Below are positions 30,804-41,479 of a stretch of DNA of 64,000 nucleotides, piece after piece. The notes under the pieces are model-generated. The model worked only from the letters and a program-made list of their open reading frames with translations, searched no databases and was not told the origin of the DNA. The position numbers and the translations under genes were made by a program. The DNA lies in NCBI RefSeq assembly GCF_963422355.1, contig NC_085090.1, positions 1,977,411 to 2,041,410 on the forward strand, written 5' to 3'. This DNA is from Corticium candelabrum (lineage: Eukaryota > Porifera > Homoscleromorpha > Homosclerophorida > Plakinidae). Position 1 is the stretch's first letter; each line of letters starts with the position of its first letter.

Positions 30804-32828
30804 CTAGAAAGAAGACATGACTTTACGGAGGATCCGAGTAGATCCCAGAAGCACTGTTTTCTGTAAGTGCTGCAGGTTGTGATGACCTGGAATAATGTCC
30901 AGCCACCGTGCAATACCTGCGTGCACTGTGCCCAAAGCTCCCAAGACCACCGGAACCACCAGTGTTCGACAATGCCACATGCGGCTTATCTCCACTCGCA
31001 AGTCGCTGTACTTCGCCAACTTCTCAGCATGTTTCTTGCCAATGTTGCCATCAGCAGGACAGCTGATATCAATAAGAAGACAAGTGTTTGTCTTCCTATT
31101 TCTGAGACAGATGTCTGGACGATTGGCTTTGATCTTCCTGGCAGTGGGGATGGTGGTATCCCACATCACAATAATGTCATCCGTCTCCACAAGCCTATCA
31201 GGATGATGCCGGTACCATCTGCTCTCCACTGGAACCCCAAAATGGCGACAAACGTCCCAGTGAATGATGGATGCCACCTGATTGTGTCGATCAGTGTAGT
31301 CCGTCGGTGCCAAAGCACTACAGCCTGCCACAATGTGGTCGACTGTCTCCAGGCCTACACTGCACATGCGGCAAGTAGGACTGACATCACGATGTAGAAT
31401 CTTGCGCTCATAGTACCGAGTCCGAAGAGCTTGGTCTTGAGCAGCAACAACCAGTCCCTCAGTTGCAGCAGGAAGATTCGCTGCCTTTAGCCATCCGTAG
31501 GTCTCTTTCATGTCCACAGGCGGTTGCTCAGTGAGACGACGATACTGCCCGTGCATAGGCTTCCCGCTCCAGGATCGCACACGAAGAGAACTGCAACACG
31601 TACGGTAATGTCTCGCATCTGTTTTAGGCGCTTGCTCGAAGCCACCTTCAACCGAGATGGATGCATTCCTGTGTAAGTTCTGCGACTTGTCGTCCAAAGC
31701 AAGACTCCTCCGCAGCTGTGCAGTAAACCGACAAGCCATGCGCTTGATCGAGTGTAAAGATTTTCCAGAGTCACACTCCCGTATCATCTGCATGAAAGGA
31801 TCAGAACTGTCAGCAAGGTAACAGTTCAGCCTTACAATACAAGATTGATATGTCGACTCAATCTGTTGTAACCCCCTACCCCCATCACTGCAAGGAGCGT
31901 ACAGTCGGTCAACGTCTGCAGCAGGATGGTGGACACCGTGCATAGAGAGGAGCTTTCTGGTCCGTCGATCGAGCTGCTGCAGGTCCGTGCACCCCCAATG
32001 AATGACGCCAAAACCGTAAGTGAGAACCGGTAGTGCAAACCCATTGATGGCTAGAATCTTGTTCCGACCATACAACTCAGTCCGGAGAACCACCTTCACT
32101 CTGCGCAAGTACTCGCGACGGAGTCTCTCCCGCATCATGCTGTGCTGAATACCGTTACTCTCATCTACACCCAAGTACTTGTAGACTTGACCCGGTTCCA
32201 GACAGTTGATGGTGTCCGTTTTTCCTACCGTCACCCCAGAGTTGTGTCCAGATAGTCTGCCGTTGACAAAGTGTGCAACAGCACATTTGTCCAGACCAAA
32301 CTTCATCTGGATGTCATCAGAGAAGGTACGAACCGTGTGCAACAACCCGTCCAACTGATCAGAGTTTCTGCCATACAGCTTCAGATCATCCATGTAAAGT
32401 AGATGACTGATAAGCTGACGTTTGGCAGTCTCACCATGCCCAGTGGTCATCCGGTAGCCGTAACCGGTTCTGTTCAGCTCCTTGCTCAGAGGATTGAGAG
32501 CCATACAGAAGAGAAGTGGAGAAAGTGAGTCACCTTGGAAAATACCCCTCCTGATCTGCATAAGCCTTGTCTTGATAGTACTATTCCCGCAAGAAAGCAC
32601 CATCGATGTCCTCCAACTCTTCATCACACGTGACAGGAACCCGCACAAGACTGGACTGATCTTATGCAGCTGAAGGCATTGGAGCAACCAACTGTGTGGC
32701 ACGCTGTCATAGGCTTTCTGGTAGTCCACCCAAGCCATGCTCAAGCTCTTGTGCCTGGTCCTACAGTCTTCGGTAAGCAGCTTGTTGATCAACAGCTGAT
32801 CCTTTGCACAAAAGATCCCTGTCGACAA
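30804..32828 (-). CDS. LINE protein, reverse transcriptase core and restriction-like endonuclease
   Basis: In order: FCAKDQLLINKLL, WVDYQKAYDSVPHSWLLQCL with a catalytic Asp, IRRGIFQGDSLSPLLFCMAL, and LLYMDDLKLYGR (codons 32381-32404 region) with the catalytic DD. Thumb and connection follow (YKYLGVDE; YGRNKILAINGFALPVLTYG). Then the zinc knuckle CRMCSVGLETVDHIVAGC (Cys-Cys-His-Cys). The nuclease shows KANRPDICLRNRKTNTCLLI, DISCPADGNIGKKHAEK and LAKYSDLRVEISRMW, fitting the PD...D...K/KY pattern of the R2-type endonuclease. The stop is at 30804-30806. No internal stop occurs, so only the upstream frameshift blocks function. Confidence 0.9.
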   Translation of the reverse strand: MSTGIFCAKDQLLINKLLTEDCRTRHKSLSMAWVDYQKAYDSVPHSWLLQCLQLHKISPVLCGFLSRVMKSWRTSMVLSCGNSTIKTRLMQIRRGIFQGDSLSPLLFCMALNPLSKELNRTGYGYRMTTGHGETAKRQLISHLLYMDDLKLYGRNSDQLDGLLHTVRTFSDDIQMKFGLDKCAVAHFVNGRLSGHNSGVTVGKTDTINCLEPGQVYKYLGVDESNGIQHSMMRERLRREYLRRVKVVLRTELYGRNKILAINGFALPVLTYGFGVIHWGCTDLQQLDRRTRKLLSMHGVHHPAADVDRLYAPCSDGGRGLQQIESTYQSCIVRLNCYLADSSDPFMQMIRECDSGKSLHSIKRMACRFTAQLRRSLALDDKSQNLHRNASISVEGGFEQAPKTDARHYRTCCSSLRVRSWSGKPMHGQYRRLTEQPPVDMKETYGWLKAANLPAATEGLVVAAQDQALRTRYYERKILHRDVSPTCRMCSVGLETVDHIVAGCSALAPTDYTDRHNQVASIIHWDVCRHFGVPVESRWYRHHPDRLVETDDIIVMWDTTIPTARKIKANRPDICLRNRKTNTCLLIDISCPADGNIGKKHAEKLAKYSDLRVEISRMWHCRTLVVPVVLGALGTVHAGIARWLDIIPGHHNLQHLQKTVLLGSTRILRKVMSSF

Positions 32829-34912
32829 CCTTTCTGCTCCGGAGCCATGAGGTTTCTCTGATCCAAATGCTCTGCAATCCTCTGCCTGATGACTGAGGTG
32901 AGGGTCTTATAGAAGACAGACAGACACGTGATAGGCCGGTAATTTTTGGCCTGGTCAGTCTTGTCATTCTTAGGAATCAGTGTAGTTATTCCTTGAGACA
33001 ACCAGTCGGGTACAGAGTCTGGATTCTGAACCAGCAGGTTGTAGTTACGAGTCAGATCAGTGTGAAGACACGTGATACGCTTGACCCAGAAACCATAAAC
33101 CTTGTCTGGACCAGGAGACTTCCAGTTCCCCATCCTTTTGAGACACGATGTGACCTCATTGTCTGAGATAGGTAACCACTGCTGCTCATCTTTCCGGTGC
33201 GTCTCGCCATCGATTTGACGTCTCAGCCAGAAGGCAGACTCATTGTGATGCACCTCAGTTTCTAGGATACCACCCCAATACTGTTCGATCTCAGACTCGG
33301 ATGGCGGGGAAGTGACCCGGATAGTCTGCTTATCCAGCTCTCTGTAAAACCGTCCAGCATCTCGTTGAAACAAACCATTCTGGCGAAGTCTCTTACGATT
33401 CTTCTCCAGCCTCCTGGTCCGCTCGACCTTGGACTTAAGTTCCATTTTCAATCGATTTATGGAGACCTCACAACTCTCCGAACAGGAAATGCCCAACCGA
33501 TGCCGAAGACGTCGGAGTTCATGTAACATACGAATGCCCGATGAACCCTTTCTAACCTCCAGCAACAGTGAGATCGCACGTCGAAGTGTGAGAATCTCCA
33601 TATCCAGCCTTCGTCTCCATGTTGGTGTTTGAGAATTGGTTGACTTCGTCGTCTTTAAGCCCCGCCTTTTGGACACTAGCGAAGCAGCAGAGTATACCAG
33701 GTAACTGATTTCACTCATATCTGGTTCATCCTTTAACGAACTGATGATTGTGTTAAGATCACCAATAAGCTTCAGGGTTCCACTGTTCACAAAGATTCTT
33801 GGAAGGCATTGTCTCTCACAGATAGGAATTTGCCTGACTTTCTGCAACTCCTCAAGAAACTCTCGACGAAGTACAGGGTCCACAGCAGCATCACAATCAA
33901 GCGAAAGACCATCCTCCGTTTGGCAGCAGTCTGGACTGAGTTGAGATGAAGAAGTTTCCATCCTTTCTAGCCGAGAAGCTATACTAGGATGTGTAGTCAT
34001 CAGATCAGAGCTCACAGAGTCACAAGGGGATGGTGATTCCCCAACAGCACTACACTGAACTGAATCCAAAGTGTCATCTACGGATAGGATATCACCACTA
34101 TCTCTTGCAGATGAGCAGTCCTTAGAGAGAACAGTGACTGACTGAACAAGGGAGCCATCTTCCAAGTGATTAGCAAACTCATGATCCTCTTGCATCATTG
34201 ACACGACAGATTTCCCACCACGTGCAGCAGGCGCCATCCTGACTGAAGCCATGCAAGGTGACACATTGTCAAGCAAAGGCGTGACAACTGAGCTATCAGC
34301 TGATAGAGCAGAAACCACATCCAACGCCGACATCTGCACACCACGACAAACATCAGTCGTAACAGATAACAAACCTGAGACGGGCTTTCCATCCTGTGCG
34401 GCCTCGCGTTTAATCTCCTCCAACTCTGATTCAGTCAGACTTCCAGAAGTTAAGAGATATCGCTTCTGGTCTGCTAAACGCTGCTCAGAGACGTCAGTCA
34501 GAGAAGGATTTCGTTCACACCACAGCTGATGCATGGGTTTTCTGAAAGCAGAGAACTTGCATGACAACAGCACGTAGTAATAACAAAACATCACTTCCCT
34601 ATTCATTTGTCGCGTCCATTTCCTTCGTCTTGTTGCATTGCCGTTCCTGTTAGCCGAAACACAAGATTCGCTAGGAACGGTGGGCATCACAGTAGTCTCG
34701 TCAGCGGGATTTGAAGCCAAATTCAAATCAGACGCCGCACGAGAGATAGTTCGACCAGTCGCCCTACGCCCAGAACTATTCCTGGTCTTCCGAACAGCTC
34801 CAGTGATTCCAGATGCCGACTTTTCGAGCCCTGTCCTGGTTTCCCGACAAGGAACGCGCTCCTCAGCTAGCTCTGAGACGAGCGATACAGCTAGACGTCC
34901 ATCTTCCATCAA
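32819..34912 (-). CDS. LINE protein, N-terminal part with start of reverse transcriptase
   Basis: Starting at the ATG with first base 34912, the frame gives a low-complexity Ser-rich N-terminus, then MNREVMFCYYYVLLSCKFSA, LTDVSEQRLADQKRYLLTSG and SLTESELEEIKREAAQDG, a segment typical of this LINE group. The reverse transcriptase begins with MGNWKSPGPDKVYGFWVKR, TLIPKNDKTDQAKNYRPIT and LSVFYKTLTSVIRQRIAEHL. Near EQKGCRQGS the frame is lost (about 32819-32830). The remainder continues in the next frame (30804-32828). The overlap of the two frames indicates a one-base indel rather than a programmed shift, but a single copy cannot settle this. Confidence 0.85.
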
Positions 34913-34915
34913 TAT

Positions 34916-35924
34916 CCGGTGTAGCAGGAAATCCGTCTCGGCAGGAAATCTGTCCCGGCCGAGACGGATTTCCTAGGAAATTGGTCTCGGAGCTAGGAAA
35001 TCCGTCACGCCCTGCATGTTCTAGGAAATCGGTATCGGGCGGGACAGATTTCCTAGGAAATCGGTCTCGGAGCTAGGAAACGCAGCTCACTCTGAATGTT
35101 CTAGGAAAACCCAGAACGGCCGGTGTTTCGGTATTGAAAATGCCTCCATGCAGCAGGGAATTTACTAATGGGCCTAAATCATGATATATTTAACCACGTT
35201 TCTAGGGAACATAACACAGCATTCCAGGTTTCTCATTTGTACTGCAGCCTCCCACTATACGTATGTATACGTACAGCACAGTTTAAACAAAGTTCTAGGC
35301 TCATCATACACACAATGCAAACAGTAATGCACGTTGAACGCAAACACGAACTATATACATGTGTATAGTGTCAGCTAGTGTATGCATGCAGAATTTTTAC
35401 TTGCAGTTACCACAGGTCCATTTTTTGCTCCTAGTAGGCAATATCGGTCTAGCACATTTCAAATGACACCAATCATCGCATTTCTGGCACTTCACTGTAG
35501 CAGCAAATGTCTCGGGCATCAAGCACCAACGCCAACATCATTAGGAGGATCGGCAATCGCACGGACGTAGAGACGGTGTGACAGCTGTTCTTCGTCAGCC
35601 TACCTGTTGGATATGAACCGTTTTCAAGGTAGAAAACGACCCGCTCGTACATTTGCTCTTCCATGGCGCTTCCCGTCATTCAGAATATCAAACAATTGCA
35701 CATGCGTGTGGGTGAGACACACAATGACATATTTCCTGCGTGGTGACAGATTTCCTAGCGCCTCGGCCGAGACAGATATCCTAAGGAAATGTGTCTCGGC
35801 CAAGACTAATTTCCCAGCGTAGTGACAGATTTCCTAGCAAATCTGACTAGCCGAGACAGATATCCTAAGGAAATGTGTCTCGGCCGAGACAGATTTCCCC
35901 GAGACGGATTTCCTACTACACCGG
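34916..35924. mobile_element. Inverted-repeat (foldback-like) element with iterated subterminal motif
   Basis: Left ccggtgtagcaggaaatccg (34916 onward, 26 bp to 34941) and the right terminus (35899-35924) are inverse complements with one mismatch. Within each arm (34925-35108 and 35745-35915) the motif ggaaatccgtctcgg and its complement ccgagacagatttcct recur many times in both orientations, capable of extended pairing. The centre (35110-35740) holds short frames without a recognised domain. Whether it inserted at the 5' end of the LINE or belongs to its promoter region cannot be told from one copy. No target duplication was identified. Confidence 0.7.
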
Positions 35925-35932
35925 GACAAGTA

Positions 35933-36236
35933 TTATTGTTATTATGTGTCGTTATGCCCCTCCATAATGGGCAAGTGGGGTCTTTATGTCGTGCTCAACC
36001 AGATCAGTCTGGTTTGTAAAGTCTATTACAAGTACCGGAAGCAAACCCTGCTTCAGAAGTACTTAGACCATCACGGCTGTCTAGAAAGAAGACATGACTT
36101 TACGAAGGATCCGAGTAGATCCCAGAAGCACTGTTTTCTGTAAGTGCTGCAGGTTGTGATGACCTGGAATAATGTCCAGCCACCGTGCAATACCTGCGTG
36201 CACTGTGCCCAAAGCTCCCAAGACCACCGGAACCAC
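35933..36236 (-). mobile_element. 5'-truncated LINE copy with an extended 3' tail
   Basis: 35988-36236 matches 30711-30958 almost base for base. On the LINE strand the sequence continues past the UTR end into cataaagaccccacttgccc, attatggaggggcataacga and cacataataataa (35987 down to 35933). That tail also occurs at the 3' end of the SINE at 56798-56898. Copy 3 (36249) lacks it and goes straight into an ataata run. The copy is truncated at a tattattatt junction. Confidence 0.8.
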
Positions 36237-36248
36237 TATTATTATTAT

Positions 36249-36577
36249 GTTGTGCTCAACCAGATCAGTCTGGTTTGTAAAGTCTATTACAAGTACCGGA
36301 AGCAAACCCTGCTTCAGAAGTACTTAGACCATCACGGCTGTCTAGAAAGAAGACATGACTTTACGAAGGATCCGAGTAGATCCCAGAAGCACTGTTTTCT
36401 GTAAGTGCTGCAGGTTGTGATGACCTGGAATAATGTCCAGCCACCGTGCAATACCTGAGTGCACTGTGCCCAAAGCTCCCAAGACCACCGGAACCACCAG
36501 TGTTCGACAATGCCACATGCGGCTTATCTCCACTCGCAAGTCGCTGTACTTCGCCAACTTCTCAGCATGTTTCTTGC
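36249..36577 (-). mobile_element. 5'-truncated LINE copy next to (TTA)n
   Basis: Matches the LINE 3' end (30711 to about 31040) with only scattered differences, for example tacctgagtg for tacctgcgtg. Both edges are tattatt repeats (36237-36248 and 36578-36629), which suggests insertion into or priming on a TAA-type microsatellite. Confidence 0.88.

Positions 36578-36629
<52 letters not shown>
36578..36629. repeat. (TTA)n microsatellite
   Basis: About 16 uninterrupted att/tta units followed by attatat. Tyr or Ile runs in open frames crossing it are artefacts. Confidence 0.95.
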
Positions 36630-36630
<1 letters not shown>

Positions 36631-37560
36631 TACACTATTCAATTCCAGATGGTCACTCGCGGTGTTTCGGCACCATCGTTGTTCCCAAGTCATATCATTA
36701 GTTACATACCACATCAAGTAAAGGTTATCGGACGGGCCGGAACTGGCTTCAACTGCTTCAGTTCCGCCTTGCCAGGATTATTAACTACAGGAAAAGTTCA
36801 AACAAGCATTGATGGTGTAAGAGAAGCTCACCACGACCAGTAGATCAGAATTATCTCAAATTCTCTAGCCATCGCACTTCTTCGCCCACAAAAGTAGACA
36901 TTTCTCAATCATCTTCCAAAGATCAATCAACGATCTTTGACTACGTGATGGATAGATATGACGTCCCTATCAGTGGACACTGTACGTTATGCGTCACGAT
37001 CGATAGAACTTCTTCTGGCTGAAGTTCTTTCACCAGATCTATACAACGCTTGTGTTCAAGGTCCGAGAGGTTTTGACAGACTCTCAATATTTCCAAAATG
37101 CACATTGCTGATTCCATTCCCACGAGGAAGACACAAAAGTGTCATAGTCAATTCACTACTTCTTTCTAGACACCAAATACGGTAACAATGTGACTGGATA
37201 GATCTGTGAATGACGGCTCATTAAATGAATTAAATGAAGGTGGCACACCCCGCGACTCCATGTTGAACAAGGCGAATTCCTTGGTATTTTTAAAACGTAA
37301 CAGAAATGTTCCAAAAAGAAGCCCTACTATTCAATTATCTAACCTCGAAAGCGTCTCTCCTAATGTAGCTGATGCGCGAAGTTACAGACGATGCAGAATG
37401 AGGTCTTCAACGGCAGCGGCGCGTAAATCTCGCTGCCATATTGGATTATACGGGCTGCTATGACGTAAACATACGTGATGAAAGGTAACGTGATGTAGTT
37501 TGTATGTACACAGCAAGTACGAACCAAATATCATCTTTGAATGCTTTGGAAGCGTGCGCA
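36630..37560. other. Interval with no assigned gene
   Basis: A frame at 36640-36840 (plus) contains IPHQVKVIGRAGTGFNCFSS, which loosely recalls the cysteine segment of an OTU-type domain, but the Asp-Gly-Asn-Cys core is absent. A minus-strand frame 36941-37123 has no motif. Nothing firm. Confidence 0.25.
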
Positions 37561-37630
37561 TGCATAATAATAATCAATAATAATAATAATGCACAAAGTA
37601 ATCATCCTCAGTACTCTTATGTATATATAA

Positions 37631-38340
37631 ATGAGTGGTGTTAAGAGTCGGAGAGACAGGACTTTGATTGACAGCGACTGTGTTGATGTTGAGCAACCTC
37701 TAGAAGATAGAACAAACACCGTCTGTGAAGATGTTCAAGAAATGTTAGGATTCCAGACAGTTGGGTCTGCATCATCTCATAGTCTAGGTGCTGCTTTATC
37801 CCATTTGAAAACTTGTGCTTCTAATGCTCACTTGTTAATTCATGATGTGCCTGGAGTTGGTAACTGTATGTATCATGCCATATTGTATCAGCTTGAAAGT
37901 AATGGTGCTTGTAGTGCAAGTGTTACTGAGCTTAAAGAAATGACTGCATCCTATCTTGAGAAACATAGTGATTTCTATAGTCAATTTGTGAGTGCATCTA
38001 TTCCGTCCAGTAAATGTGACGAATGCAGTCACTGAGGCTCCTGATGAAGAGGGTGCCCAGATAGATCTAATTCAACACTGTTGTAAACGTTTACAAGCCC
38101 GTTGGTTAAAACATATTCGTAGAGTAAGAAGTAAAGGGGGGGGGGGGAGATCACATTTGTATAGCAGCTTTAGCGAACTAGTTCTGTGTAACTATTAATA
38201 CGTATACTGCTACTAAACATGGATGTGCTATAAATACAGTCATGCCTTTTCAAGGTACTATCATAGTAGTAGCAGGTTTGATATCAACATAGGACTAACT
38301 ATGCAATGGCATTATGTTGGTCTTGATATGGTTAGAACTG
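37631..38340 (+). pseudogene. Helentron OTU-like cysteine protease domain
   Basis: The frame from 37631 gives LLIHDVPGVGNCMYHAILYQ, with the Cys of the GNC motif; OTU proteases have D-G-x-C-L at this point. A shift at about 38035 leads to APDEEGAQIDLIQHCCKRLQ, RWLKHIRRVR, then GDHICIAALAN after a g-run (38142-38150), and HYVGLDMV (about 38313-38336), whose His is the expected second catalytic residue. Frameshifts and a stop (38193) break it. In Helentrons the OTU module is N-terminal; its role is unknown. Confidence 0.7.
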
Positions 38341-39494
38341 CCGTCCCTCACAATGTTGATTCTGTTGGTTCTACCAGTTCTCAGTGTAGCAACAAACGCT
38401 CATGCAAGCAATTACAGAGCAAGCCCTCTATGGACTCAGGTTCTTGCGATAGTGATAGTGTGTGTAAAGACAATCTCTTCACTGATGCCTTACAGATAGA
38501 TGAGGACACATTTGCTGAAGATGATGAGCATACTAGACAATTAACAGACGGCTCAACAGCTAGCATGCTGTCTATTGAAGACCCTGAGGCATTTGTTGAT
38601 ATAGTGTGCTTAGCTCCTGGCGAAGGTCAAAAACCACTATATATAATGACAGATCAACACTTTGAGTCCATGAGTAACCCTGTCAAGTTTCCTTATGGTG
38701 AGGGTTGTTTCACTGACAATAGACCTCGTAAGCTCACCTACAAAAAGTACTTTAACCAAAGATTGCTAAATGTAGACGGACGTTTTGCTAGTGATATTGA
38801 CTACCTGTTTACTGCAGAGTACATAGTTGAAGCCAAACAAATCCAAGATGATTGCAATCACTTTGTATGGAGACAAAAGCCAAGACACCTTACAGCTGGT
38901 CAAGCAAAGAACCCAACGGTTCATGAAAGGGGCTCACCACCATACTATCAGCGTATGTTCCATGACATGTTAGCAATGATTCGCCAATTAGGTACTCCCA
39001 CATGGTTTTTTACACTATCTGCTGCTGATTTAAAATGGCCTTACATTATACAAACAACAGGTAGACAATATGGTGTTACATTTACAAACAACAGGTAGAC
39101 AATATGGTGTTACATTTACAAACGAGGAAGTAGCTAACCATTCTTTTGAGGAAAATTGCAGTTGGATTAGACGTAATCCAGTGACTGCTGCTAGACAGTT
39201 TCAGTACTGATTGAAAATGTTTTTCAATCAGTTTCTAAAATCTCCAGCCAATCCTTTGAGAGAAGTAGTTGATCATGCCCTCAGAATAAATTTCAGGCTC
39301 GAGGCTCTCCCCATGCTCACTGTGTGTTGTGAGTTAAAGATGCCCCAAAATATGCTGAGGGTGCCACAGCTGATGTGTGTGATTTTATTGACAAGTACAT
39401 TTCAGTGTCAATACCTGATGATGGTAAACTGAGAGATCTTGTCTTACAACTTCAACAACATAAGCATTCTTCTTATTCAGCTATGAGCCTATAA
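38313..39494 (+). pseudogene. Helentron Rep N-terminal region and HUH motif
   Basis: Blocks in order: VDIVCLAPGEGQKPLYI, PVKFPYGEGCFTD, QRLLNVDGRFASDIDYLFTA, RGSPPYYQRMFHDMLAMIRQ and LGTPTWFFTLSAADLKWPY, all typical of the Helitron_like_N region. After the duplication at 39052-39118 come CSWIRRNPVTAARQFQY, FFNQFLKSPANPLREVVDHA, then QARGSPHAHCVL with the HUH pair (codons 39112-39120 of the x9 frame, about 39309-39320). A TGA replaces the next Trp. FIDKYISVSIPDD follows before the insertion. Rep would nick and join DNA during rolling-circle transposition. Confidence 0.8.
39052..39118. repeat. 34-bp direct tandem duplication inside Rep
   Basis: The unit acaaacaacaggtagacaat followed by atggtgttacattt occurs twice in direct succession. 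The first copy brings a stop (tag) into the Rep frame, so this duplication itself inactivates the gene. Confidence 0.9.
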
Positions 39495-40175
39495 GAAAAG
39501 GGACTTTGTAAAAGTCACGAGACTTGGCGAGTAGCGTACTCTGGCTGGCTATGTCTGTCACGCTGCAGGAATGTGCTACGCCTCCTTTGTGTGGCCCAAT
39601 CACGAAACATTAATTCCTTTATGTCATACGTGGCAACCAAAGACAATGGATGAACAGCCAATCCTAGGCGCGAAACTTCCGTGAGAGAGTTTTACTACCA
39701 GAACAGTGTAATTCATGTTTGCGCTTGCTAGGACCTGTCGGAAATAAACAACACAACTCACCTGTCTGCAACTTCTGACTCGAATTCGATCGCTTTCTTG
39801 GTTTTACGATATTTATATGGGAATCTAAGAATATGTAGCCATGAGAAATTTTATGTCACGTATACGATGACTCTACATACGACTGCAGACTATCTACAGA
39901 CTTTGCGGTTACGCGAAACGACAGTCGCTATGTAGGATTCTAAATACATTTTACAAGTAGCACGTCTAGAAAGAAAATAGCGTGTATATTCGTAATTATT
40001 AGCGACAATTACAATACTGCTCCTAGCGTGTACGTACGTGGTGACTTTGAAGGCTCATAGCGCACGTTACACAGTATCTGCTAGCTAGTTGCAAACAACA
40101 CCACACTTCCCGCTTCAAGTTTCCACATCCACCTAGTGATAAGACCTTGGGTAGCTGAGGCTGAAGGATGTGAAA
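39495..40175. mobile_element. Insertion of unknown type interrupting the Rep gene
   Basis: Rep-like protein is lost after about 39485 and resumes near 40186 with LKVRKVLNKDYYDSM. The roughly 690 bp between has no coding match to Rep, different base usage (more CG and acgt words) and no open frame of note. I found no terminal inverted repeat or target duplication, so the boundaries are approximate. It could also be a deletion-replacement. Confidence 0.45.
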
Positions 40176-40185
40176 ATCGTTAGGC

Positions 40186-41474
40186 ATGTCTAGAAACTGT
40201 TTGAAAGTGCGTAAAGTACTAAATAAAGATTATTACGACAGCATGAGTATTGATGATGTTCTTGCCAAAGCTAGTGTAACTCGTTCACAGAATGAGGAAG
40301 CGCTAACAACAACAGCCAGTGGTTTAGTTGTTGTGTATAAACGTAAGCCTAATGAATGCAACATAAACAACTACAACCCTCGTGTAATGATAGCTTGCCA
40401 AGCTAACATGGATATTCAGTATGCTCTAAATGCGTACACTTGTGTTATGTATGTCGCTTCTTACATAATGAAATCTGATAGTGCTATGGAAGTGCTGCTT
40501 AAACGTGTTGCTACTGCGACTAGAACTGAAGAGCTTAAAACTCAAATGAAAAGGGTTGGTGCTGCATTCTTGGACCATAGGGAAGTGAGTGCACAAGAAG
40601 CTGCAGACAGAATACTGCCGCTTCCAATGAAGTCCACAGACAGAGCTATAGTGTTTGTAGACACGAATACTAAGAAAGAAAGAATTGGTGTGCTAAAGAA
40701 TAGTGCTCAAATTAATGAGCTTGATGACAATGATTGTAATGTGTTTTGTAAGAATCTACTTGATAGGCATCAGCATAGACCTCTTCAGCTTCAAAATATG
40801 TGTCTTGCACAGTTTGCAGCTGACTATGTCACTTATTATAAGGGTGATGATGATGATGTCACTCACAGTGATGTACTCTCCTCTGTCACCACAGGTGATA
40901 GTACTGAACTGTCCAGATTACACTCACACTTGGCTATGGTAAAATGAGCAAACGTCGACGTGAAGCTGTGATTAGATTTAGAACATTTAGTAGAGAAACA
41001 GAGCCTACTAACTGGTTTAGAGCAAATCTAATGCTTTACTTTCCCTGGTACAATGAAGAAACATACTTGCTGAGTGGTTGCTCTAGCTATGAAGAGCATT
41101 ACTGTCGTGTTCATGCTATTGTTAGTGCTAACGAGAAACGGTATACGCTGTCTGACATAGAAGATGTTGAGCTAGATGAGAATGGTCCGCCACAGCATGT
41201 TTGGGACCACAGTGCTCCTGGTACTAAAGCCAATAGAGCTAACCATGAAGCCGAACGTTCAGAACTCCTTACTGAATTGTCTGAACAGGATGTCAGAGAT
41301 AACAGACATCTCTTTACATCTACTAGTAGTAGCAGTGTGCACGTTCGTTATGAAAATGCTGCTAGTCATGGTGAAATTTTACCTGATGAGTACAGAAATC
41401 TTTTGAGGAGTCTTACTCCCAAGCAAAGCAAATGGTCATGTTTCGTAGGAGTTGGTGTAAGAAAGCTGGCATAG
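40186..41474 (+). pseudogene. Helentron Rep C-terminal region and linker
   Basis: The frame 40186-40943 contains PRVMIACQANMDIQYALNAY, TCVMYVASYIMKSDSAMEVL, with the Tyr residues and Lys of the Helitron Rep end (YxxxY and K), and QAADRILPLPMKSTDRAIVF. The frame 40944-41474 continues SKRRREAVIRFRTFSRETEP, NWFRANLMLYFPWYNEETYL and LLSGCSSYEEHY, which joins Rep to the helicase in this group. The break at 40943 is a stop plus one-base shift. Confidence 0.8.
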
Positions 41475-41479
41475 CTTTA

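Larger units (their letters stand above)
30711..34915 (-). mobile_element. Non-LTR retrotransposon with restriction-like endonuclease (R2/R4/NeSL-like)
   Basis: A roughly 4.2-kb unit on the minus strand has one long coding region of about 1370 codons broken by a single frameshift, then a 3' UTR of about 90 bp ending at 30711. The order (N-terminal segment, reverse transcriptase, CCHC knuckle, PD-D/K-type nuclease) is that of early-branching LINEs carrying a restriction-like endonuclease, not an AP endonuclease. Two 5'-truncated, nearly identical copies of its 3' end lie at 35988-36236 and 36249-36577. The 5' end abuts the inverted-repeat element starting at 34916. Confidence 0.88.

Noticed and set aside
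30867..31397. Plus-strand open frame of 176 codons
   Set aside because: It is antisense to the LINE endonuclease region, whose minus-strand motifs are clear.
32664..35076. Several plus-strand frames across the LINE N-terminal half
   Set aside because: They are antisense shadows of the LINE protein, or artefacts of the inverted-repeat motif.
36640..36840. A second OTU domain
   Set aside because: Only a vague similarity around one Cys. The defining catalytic surroundings are absent.
40703..40942. 79-codon frame within the Rep C-terminal region
   Set aside because: An alternate-frame shadow of the Rep reading.
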